Shown here: in pieces, positions 21,730 through 27,144 of the stretch
How the letters are laid out: every line of letters starts with the position of its first letter
How positions within the stretch are numbered: the stretch's first letter is position 1
Source of the DNA: an uncultured Dialister sp.
GTDB lineage: Bacteria > Bacillota > Negativicutes > Veillonellales > Dialisteraceae
DNA length: 27,144 bases
Direction: 5' to 3'
Assembly: GCA_900547785.1 (NCBI GenBank)
Contig: URIB01000018.1
Span: 1-27,144, forward strand
Made by a program: the position numbers and the translations under genes
Notes under the pieces: model-generated
Told to the model about the DNA's origin: nothing
What the model saw: the letters and a program-made list of their open reading frames with translations, nothing else
Databases searched by the model: none

Positions 21730-22866
21730 ATGAAATTTATTCATACCGCCGACTGGCATCTGGGCAAGCTGTTCTATGGGGAATACTTGACAGAAAACCA
21801 GGAGTGGATTTTAAAAAACCGCTTTCTTCCGGTTTTGGATGAAGAAAAGCCGGATGCGGTCATTTTGGCAGGCGATGTGTATGACCGTTCCGTGCCGCCT
21901 GCAGAAGCGGTGATCCTTTTTGATGAAATGATTTCTGAGATTGTGGGGAAACGTCAATTGCCTTTCCTTGTTATCAGCGGAAATCATGACAGTGCGGAGC
22001 GTATTTCCTTTGCCGGCTCCATTCTTAAAAATTCGGGACTTTATATATACGGTGACCTGAAACGGACAGAGCCGGTCATTTTGAAAGACGAGTATGGAGA
22101 AGTGGCATTTGTACCGCTCCCCTATGCTGAACCGGGAAAAGTGAGGGAAGCGTTGGGCGTCGATGTGCATACCCATGAAGAGGCGGAGCTTGCACTGTCC
22201 CGTTTTCTTCTGGAAAAAATCCCGCATGTCCAAAGGAAAATAGCCATTGCCCATGAATTTGTGGCAGGCGGAAAAGAAAGTGATTCTGAGCGGCCGCTTT
22301 CCATCGGCGGGACGGACCAAATTCACGGCTACGTATTTGACGGCTATGACTATACCGCCCTCGGCCATTTGCACGGACCGCAGAAAGCCGGTGGAAGTGA
22401 CAAGATACGTTACAGCGGAAGTCTTTTAAAATATTCCTTCAGTGAAGCGACCCAGAAAAAAGGAATCATTGTAGGAAATATAGACGGAAACGGAGATGTG
22501 GAAACGAAATTTGTTCCTATGAAACCGCTCCATGATGTACGCATCATCAGGGGGACTTTTGAGGAACTTATGAAAGCGGAGGATCCTTGCCCCGATGATT
22601 TCCTTATGGCGGAGCTTACGGATGAAAGACCGGTTATTGACGGTATGGCAAGACTCCGTACGAAATATCCGAATATGATGACCATCCGCTCTCTGCGGAA
22701 AATCAGTACGGACAGCGGAAACAGAAATTTCAATCTTGCAAAAAAAGTAGATGCGCTAGATATGTTCCGTGTTTTTTATAAAGAATTTCAAGAAAAGGAA
22801 TGGACAGCTGAAGAGGAAACCTACATGAAAAAAATTTGGGAAGAGCTGCAAAAGGAGGACTTATGA
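21730..22866 (+). CDS. sbcD: Nuclease SbcCD subunit D
   Basis: A 378-residue Mre11-type nuclease subunit that, with SbcC, cuts hairpins and processes double-strand breaks. The metallophosphoesterase motifs are visible: IHTADWHLGKLFYG, AGDVYDRSVPPAEAV, VISGNHDSAERI, IAIAHEFVAGGKES, and YTALGHLHGPQ. The start follows GAGAGGAGC. Its stop codon overlaps the start of sbcC (ATGA), the usual arrangement for this complex. Length fits the family. Confidence 0.96.
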   Translation: MKFIHTADWHLGKLFYGEYLTENQEWILKNRFLPVLDEEKPDAVILAGDVYDRSVPPAEAVILFDEMISEIVGKRQLPFLVISGNHDSAERISFAGSILKNSGLYIYGDLKRTEPVILKDEYGEVAFVPLPYAEPGKVREALGVDVHTHEEAELALSRFLLEKIPHVQRKIAIAHEFVAGGKESDSERPLSIGGTDQIHGYVFDGYDYTALGHLHGPQKAGGSDKIRYSGSLLKYSFSEATQKKGIIVGNIDGNGDVETKFVPMKPLHDVRIIRGTFEELMKAEDPCPDDFLMAELTDERPVIDGMARLRTKYPNMMTIRSLRKISTDSGNRNFNLAKKVDALDMFRVFYKEFQEKEWTAEEETYMKKIWEELQKEDL

Positions 22867-25505
22867 GACCGGAAAGACTGACAATAAGTGCCTTCGGACC
22901 GTATCCGGGTGAAGAACGGTTGGATTTCAGCAAACTCGGCGGACATTCTCTCTTTCTCATATGCGGACCTACGGGAGCAGGGAAGTCCACGATTTTAGAT
23001 GCGATTTGCTACGGACTTTACGGCAAGACAAGCGGCTCTGTCCGCTCCGGAGAAGCCATGCGGAGCAATTATGTGGGACTTGACAGGGAAACCTATGTGG
23101 AATTTGATTTTGCGTCGGGAAATAAACATTACCGCGTCCACAGAATGCCTACCCAGCTTTTGGAAAGACAGAAAGGGGATAAAAGCAAGCCTGTCGAGAA
23201 AAAATCGAAAGCCGAGCTTTATGAAATTGACGAAAACGGCAAAGAACTACGTATGATTACCGCCAAAGGGGTCGATCAGGAAGTGGAAAAAATTCTTGGC
23301 GTGGGAGCGGAACAGTTCCGGCAGATTATTCTTTTGCCCCAAGGCGATTTCCGTAAACTTTTGCTCGCCGATTCCTCAGACCGCCAACGGATTATGCAGC
23401 AGCTTTTCCGGACAAAGACGTACCTTGCTTTCGAGAAAAAATTACAGGACGAAACGAAAAAGCTTGAGAATGATTATGAGCAGGGAAAACGGACAAGAGA
23501 AACGCTCCTCGAAACCTGTCATGTGACTTCGGAAGAAGAATTACATGAAAAGGCAGAAGGAAATAAAAAACAACTGGCAGAAAAAGAAAAAGTGATGCAA
23601 CGCTTATCGGAAAAGCAGGAAAGATTTCAGAAGAAATACGATGAGGCGCACATGCTTTTCAGTGCTTTTGAACGTTTGGAAAAGGCGGCGGCACGACTTA
23701 AGGAACTGGACGGGGAAAAAGATAAGGTGGCGGAATGCCGTCATAAAGTAAAAATGATTAAAGCCTCCCAGCTGGTGACGGAAGAATGGGCGGAGGCAGA
23801 AAGCACAAGAAAACAGTGGAAGCAGACGGAGTCATCGTTGCAGTCTGTTATGAAAGGGTTGCCGCAAAAGGAAAAAGCAAAGGAAGACGCCGCAAAAGAA
23901 CGGGACGCATTAAAAAAACAGGAGCCGGAACAAAAGAAAAGACTGGAAACCAAGGGGAAATTGGAGCAATACAGAGGTCCGGCGGCTTCTTACGGTGCGG
24001 CGGTGAGTGACGCGGACAAGTACAAAAAAATCTATGAAGATGTTGTAAAAACAGAATCGGAGCTGCAAAAAAAAGCGGACATTTCAGAAAAAAAGGCGGA
24101 GCAGGAACGGAAAAACTGGCTTTGCCGGAATGAAATATTTCTTCACGGACAGGCGTTTGTGCTGGCAGAACAACTGGAAACCGGAAAGCCCTGTCCCGTT
24201 TGCGGAGCGACCGAGCATCCTCATCCCGCAACGGCAGGGGCGGACCGCGTGACCGAAGAAGATGTGCGGTCAGCGGAAAAACTCATGCAAAAAGCGGAGG
24301 CGGCAAGCAAAGAGGATAAGCAAAAGGCCGAGGAATACAGAGCGAAACATGTGACAGCCGCCAAAGAAAACCGGGATAAAGCGGTCACCGTTTTGGGAGA
24401 ACTGGAAAAAAATCTCCCCCGGGAATACAGAAATCTGGAAATGTTGGAAAAAGAAATAGAAAAAATTTCCCGTGATACGGAAGCCTTCGACCGGGCTTTG
24501 GAATCGGCGGAAAAAAAGCATAAAGAGGCAGATTTGCTGTTTCAAAATGAAATCAAGCAGAAGGAAATTTTGGCAGAGCAGGAAAAACAGCTCCGCGTAA
24601 AGTCGGAAGAACAAATTGCACAACTGCGTATCAAAGTGGAACAGGCAGGTTTTGAAAGTCTGAATCAGTGTAATGATTACAGGAATGAGCAGAAAATGCT
24701 TGCCGGCTATGAAGACTCGCTCCGCCGTTATGATCAGGCGGTCCATGCAGAGCAGGAAAAAATCAAAGACGAAACGGCATTGACAAAAGATAAAGAAAAG
24801 CCGGATATGAAAACCTGGGAAGACGAGCGGTTGGCTCTTTTGGGAGAAATCAAGCAGGCAGCTACAGAAAAAGCGGCACAGGAAACGGAATGGAAACAGC
24901 AGAAAGAAACGCTTGAAAAACTGGAAGCATTGGCAAAGAAAGAAGCAGAAACAGGAAAGAAGTATCAGCTCGTTTCCCATTTATGGGACATTGCCAGAGG
25001 AAAAGATACAGGGATTAACCTGGAACGTTTCGTTTTAGGTGCGCTTCTCGATGCAGTGACAGAAAAAGCAAATCTCCGTCTGACAGAAATGAGCAGCCGC
25101 CGTTATGAACTTCTCAGGAAAAGAGGAGAACGGGCGGACGCGAGAAAAACGGCGGGCCTCGATTTGGAAGTTTTTGATGCGAATACGGGAAGAGCAAGAC
25201 CGGCGGCCACTCTCTCGGGAGGGGAAACTTTTCTTGCCTCCCTCTCGCTTGCTTTGGGACTTGCCGATGTAGTCAGGGAGTATGCAGGCGGTATTCATCT
25301 CGATGCTATGTTTATTGATGAAGGTTTCGGCACTCTCGATTCGGAATCGCTCGACCTTGCCATGAAAACACTGCAACAGATGAAAGGGGAGAACCGTCTG
25401 GTCGGACTCATTTCCCATGTAGGCGGACTGGAAGAACGGATACCTGCGAAATTGAGGGTGAAAAAGACACTGACCGGCAGTACTGCCGCTTTTGAAATCG
25501 GATAA
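22863..25505 (+). CDS. sbcC: Nuclease SbcCD subunit C (SMC-like ATPase)
   Basis: An 881-residue Rad50-type ATPase. The N-terminal half-domain has ISAFGPYPGEERLDF and Walker A GPTGAGKST (res. 35-43), then a long Glu/Lys/Gln-rich coiled coil, a zinc hook KPCPVCGATEHPHP (Cys444, Cys447), a returning coil, and the C-terminal half with signature LSGGETFLASLSLALGLAD (from 784) and Walker B LDAMFIDEGFGTLD. The hook lies almost exactly mid-protein, as expected for equal coil arms. It is shorter than E. coli SbcC (about 1,050 residues), through shorter coils. I chose 22863 because AAAGGAGG precedes it and it overlaps sbcD; an in-frame upstream ATG at 22836 lies within sbcD. Confidence 0.96.
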   Translation: MRPERLTISAFGPYPGEERLDFSKLGGHSLFLICGPTGAGKSTILDAICYGLYGKTSGSVRSGEAMRSNYVGLDRETYVEFDFASGNKHYRVHRMPTQLLERQKGDKSKPVEKKSKAELYEIDENGKELRMITAKGVDQEVEKILGVGAEQFRQIILLPQGDFRKLLLADSSDRQRIMQQLFRTKTYLAFEKKLQDETKKLENDYEQGKRTRETLLETCHVTSEEELHEKAEGNKKQLAEKEKVMQRLSEKQERFQKKYDEAHMLFSAFERLEKAAARLKELDGEKDKVAECRHKVKMIKASQLVTEEWAEAESTRKQWKQTESSLQSVMKGLPQKEKAKEDAAKERDALKKQEPEQKKRLETKGKLEQYRGPAASYGAAVSDADKYKKIYEDVVKTESELQKKADISEKKAEQERKNWLCRNEIFLHGQAFVLAEQLETGKPCPVCGATEHPHPATAGADRVTEEDVRSAEKLMQKAEAASKEDKQKAEEYRAKHVTAAKENRDKAVTVLGELEKNLPREYRNLEMLEKEIEKISRDTEAFDRALESAEKKHKEADLLFQNEIKQKEILAEQEKQLRVKSEEQIAQLRIKVEQAGFESLNQCNDYRNEQKMLAGYEDSLRRYDQAVHAEQEKIKDETALTKDKEKPDMKTWEDERLALLGEIKQAATEKAAQETEWKQQKETLEKLEALAKKEAETGKKYQLVSHLWDIARGKDTGINLERFVLGALLDAVTEKANLRLTEMSSRRYELLRKRGERADARKTAGLDLEVFDANTGRARPAATLSGGETFLASLSLALGLADVVREYAGGIHLDAMFIDEGFGTLDSESLDLAMKTLQQMKGENRLVGLISHVGGLEERIPAKLRVKKTLTGSTAAFEIG

Positions 25506-25510
25506 GAACA

Positions 25511-25557
25511 ATAAAAAAGGAAGAGCCCTGTTACTGTGACAGGATTCTTCCTTTTTG
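25511..25557. terminator. Bidirectional terminator between sbcC and tyrS
   Basis: AAAAAGGAAG pairs with CTTCCTTTTT, and inside it CCTGT pairs with ACAGG. It lies between the two convergent stop codons. Confidence 0.88.
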
Positions 25558-25585
25558 CAGGTTTTAGCCGTCCGGTTTGACCGGC

Positions 25586-26839
25586 TTATTTTTTTACGGC
25601 AATAGAGAAATAATTCTTTTTCCCTTTGCGGACAATGATAAATTTTCCGTTCGTGTTCGGGTGGGCGGAAATATTTGCTTCCGTATCCCTGATTGGCTCG
25701 CCGTTGACACGGATAGCACCGTTGGTGACATCTTCTCTGGCCTGGCGTTTTGATTTCTCTACGCCTGCTTCCACAAGAGCCTCTACGATATTGACAGGCG
25801 CCGCAGCGACTTCGCCGCCCTTTGTATTTCTGAAAGCCCCTTCGATTTCCTCTCCCGTCAGTTCTTGGATATGACCGGAGAAAAGAGCCTCCGTGACTTT
25901 CACTGCCTGGGCAAGACCCTCTTCGCCGTGGACAAAGCGGGTGATTTCTTCTGCCAGACGCTTCTGTGCCGTTCTGTGTTCCGGATGCTCCTCCACTTCT
26001 TTTCCGAGTGCCTCGATTTCCTCTTTCGTGAGGAATGTGAAATATTTCAGATACTTCACCACATCGCGGTCATCCTGATTGAACCAGAACTGATAGAATT
26101 CATAGGGCGACGTCTTTTTCGGATCAAGCCATACCGCACCGCCGGCGGTTTTCCCGAATTTCGTACCGTCCGCTTTCAGCATGAGCGGTATTGTCAATCC
26201 GAAAGCTTCCGGATTTTCACAAGTTTTGCGGATCAGGTCAATTCCGTTCGTGATATTGCCCCACTGGTCGGCACCGCCGATTTGGAGCTGGATACCGTAT
26301 TTCTCGTAAAGCATTTTATAGTCGATGGACTGGAGAATCTGGTAAGAAAATTCGGTAAAGGAAATTCCCGTTTCCAAACGTGACGCTACCACATCTTTGG
26401 CAAGCATCGTATTGATATTGAAAAGCTTTCCGTAATCACGCAAAAAATCAAGAAGTGTCAGTTTGGAAAGCCAATCATAGTTATTGACAAAGGAAAAATT
26501 GCCGTCACCGCCGAAAAGTTTTTTCATCTGTGCTGTCAGGCAATCCGCATTGTGCTTCACCTGTTCTTCCGTCTGGAGAACACGCTCCGTTTTTCTTCCG
26601 CTCGGATCGCCGATAGAACCTGTACCTCCGCCGATGAGAATCACGGGACGGTGACCGGCCAGCTGGAAACGTTTCAGAATCATGAAAGGAATCAGGTGGC
26701 CGATGTGCATGCTGTCCCCGGTCGGGTCGATTCCGCAGTAAAGAGAAATTTTTTTCTCTTCCACCAGCTGATACAAGCCCTCTTCATCCGTCTGTTGGTT
26801 AATGGCGCCGCGCCATGCAAGTTCATCAATGATATTCAT
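25586..26839 (-). CDS. tyrS: Tyrosyl-tRNA synthetase
   Basis: A 417-residue class I aminoacyl-tRNA synthetase that charges tRNA-Tyr. Visible are ISLYCGIDPTGDSMHIGHL with the HIGH motif, VILIGGGTGSIGDPSGR, QIGGADQWGNITNGIDLIR, the KMSKS-equivalent DGTKFGKTAGG, and a C-terminal S4 RNA-binding domain beginning around SKRQAREDVTNGAIRVNG. KFGKT in place of KMSKS is the form found in bacterial TyrRS. The start is the ATG at 26839, with GGCGGAG just upstream; a TTG one codon earlier is in frame but less likely. No T-box leader was found: the conserved TGGNACCGCG-type T-box sequence is not present upstream. Confidence 0.97.
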   Translation of the reverse strand: MNIIDELAWRGAINQQTDEEGLYQLVEEKKISLYCGIDPTGDSMHIGHLIPFMILKRFQLAGHRPVILIGGGTGSIGDPSGRKTERVLQTEEQVKHNADCLTAQMKKLFGGDGNFSFVNNYDWLSKLTLLDFLRDYGKLFNINTMLAKDVVASRLETGISFTEFSYQILQSIDYKMLYEKYGIQLQIGGADQWGNITNGIDLIRKTCENPEAFGLTIPLMLKADGTKFGKTAGGAVWLDPKKTSPYEFYQFWFNQDDRDVVKYLKYFTFLTKEEIEALGKEVEEHPEHRTAQKRLAEEITRFVHGEEGLAQAVKVTEALFSGHIQELTGEEIEGAFRNTKGGEVAAAPVNIVEALVEAGVEKSKRQAREDVTNGAIRVNGEPIRDTEANISAHPNTNGKFIIVRKGKKNYFSIAVKK

Positions 26840-26842
26840 CAA

Positions 26843-27144
26843 ACTCCGCCTCTCTTTTTAGAAATACCGTATGTTTTCATTTTGCGTTTTTATTTCATTT
26901 ATTTACAAATATAGCATAAATAAAAAGAGAAACATAATTTCTTTTTCTTTCGACGGTTGTTTGACAGATGAATCGGGCACGGAATACGGGTCGCTCCGAA
27001 AAATCAATTTTAATAAAAGAAGGAAGTTGCTCCGGCAAGTTTATTTCCGTTGGAGATATGAAAGGAGAGGCGGGGAAGAAACGGAAACGGCGGGCATAGA
27101 TTATTAAAAACATAAATAAGCATTGACAAAAGTTCGGGGGGGGG
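26843..27144. other. Upstream region of tyrS and window end
   Basis: No gene is supported here. On the minus strand TGCTATATT (26916-26908) is an extended -10 element for tyrS, 69 bases before the start. Beyond that the DNA is AT-rich without ribosome sites. It ends at TTGACA (27123-27128) followed by TTCGGGGGGGG; a bare -35-like hexamer at the very edge cannot be tied to a gene. Confidence 0.5.

Noticed and set aside
26843..27100. T-box riboswitch for tyrS
   Set aside because: I looked on the minus strand for the T-box sequence and a terminator hairpin before the start codon and found neither.
26871..27113. Frames on both strands upstream of tyrS
   Set aside because: They lie over the tyrS leader and promoter, have no ribosome sites and low-complexity translations.

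Overview
The window looks like chromosomal DNA of a diderm Firmicute of the class Negativicutes, most like Dialister or a close relative. The pointers are an OmpM-type porin whose N-terminus has the conserved segment that follows an SLH domain, a TonB-dependent outer-membrane receptor with a Fur box, and otherwise Firmicute-style genes: strong AGGAGG ribosome sites, short intergenic gaps and hairpin/T-tract terminators. The genus is an inference from protein character; no rRNA is present. No tRNA, CRISPR array, transposase or phage gene was found.

Layout. 1-1.1 kb: 3' part of an ompM-like porin gene. 1.1-2.5 kb: gene-free block of mosaic repeats able to fold into long hairpins. 2.5-5.1 kb: three-gene unit of an M20 amidohydrolase, a DUF3100 membrane protein and a small membrane protein, probably an uptake-plus-hydrolysis system for an N-acyl or peptide-like compound. 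5.4-6.2 kb: ADP-ribosylglycohydrolase. 6.3-8.0 kb: ECF-type S component divergent from a MocR-type regulator that lacks its C-terminal end. 8.1-8.7 kb: membrane-anchored protein of unknown function. 8.9-12.6 kb: singly transcribed housekeeping genes (sodium:alanine symporter, nitroreductase, CpXC zinc-ribbon protein, upp), nearly all followed by a clear terminator.

12.7-17.3 kb (minus strand): an iron-regulated operon of a siderophore-type TonB-dependent receptor, a YddA/SbmA/ABCD-like ABC protein and a class I SAM methyltransferase. The last two genes overlap or abut their upstream neighbours, and a near-consensus Fur box precedes the receptor. This is the best candidate for an incompletely described system: capture at the outer membrane, movement across the inner membrane and methylation of a metal chelate or related small molecule. 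17.4-19.0 kb (minus): exported beta-helix protein with an acidic proline-rich linker and no translocator domain.

19.25-25.5 kb (plus): a tight four-gene unit of nfo (endonuclease IV), a DUF4153 membrane protein, sbcD and sbcC, so mostly DNA repair. 25.6-26.8 kb (minus): tyrS, convergent with sbcC and sharing a terminator with it. The last 300 bases hold only the tyrS leader and promoter and end in a run of G that may be an assembly or read artefact.
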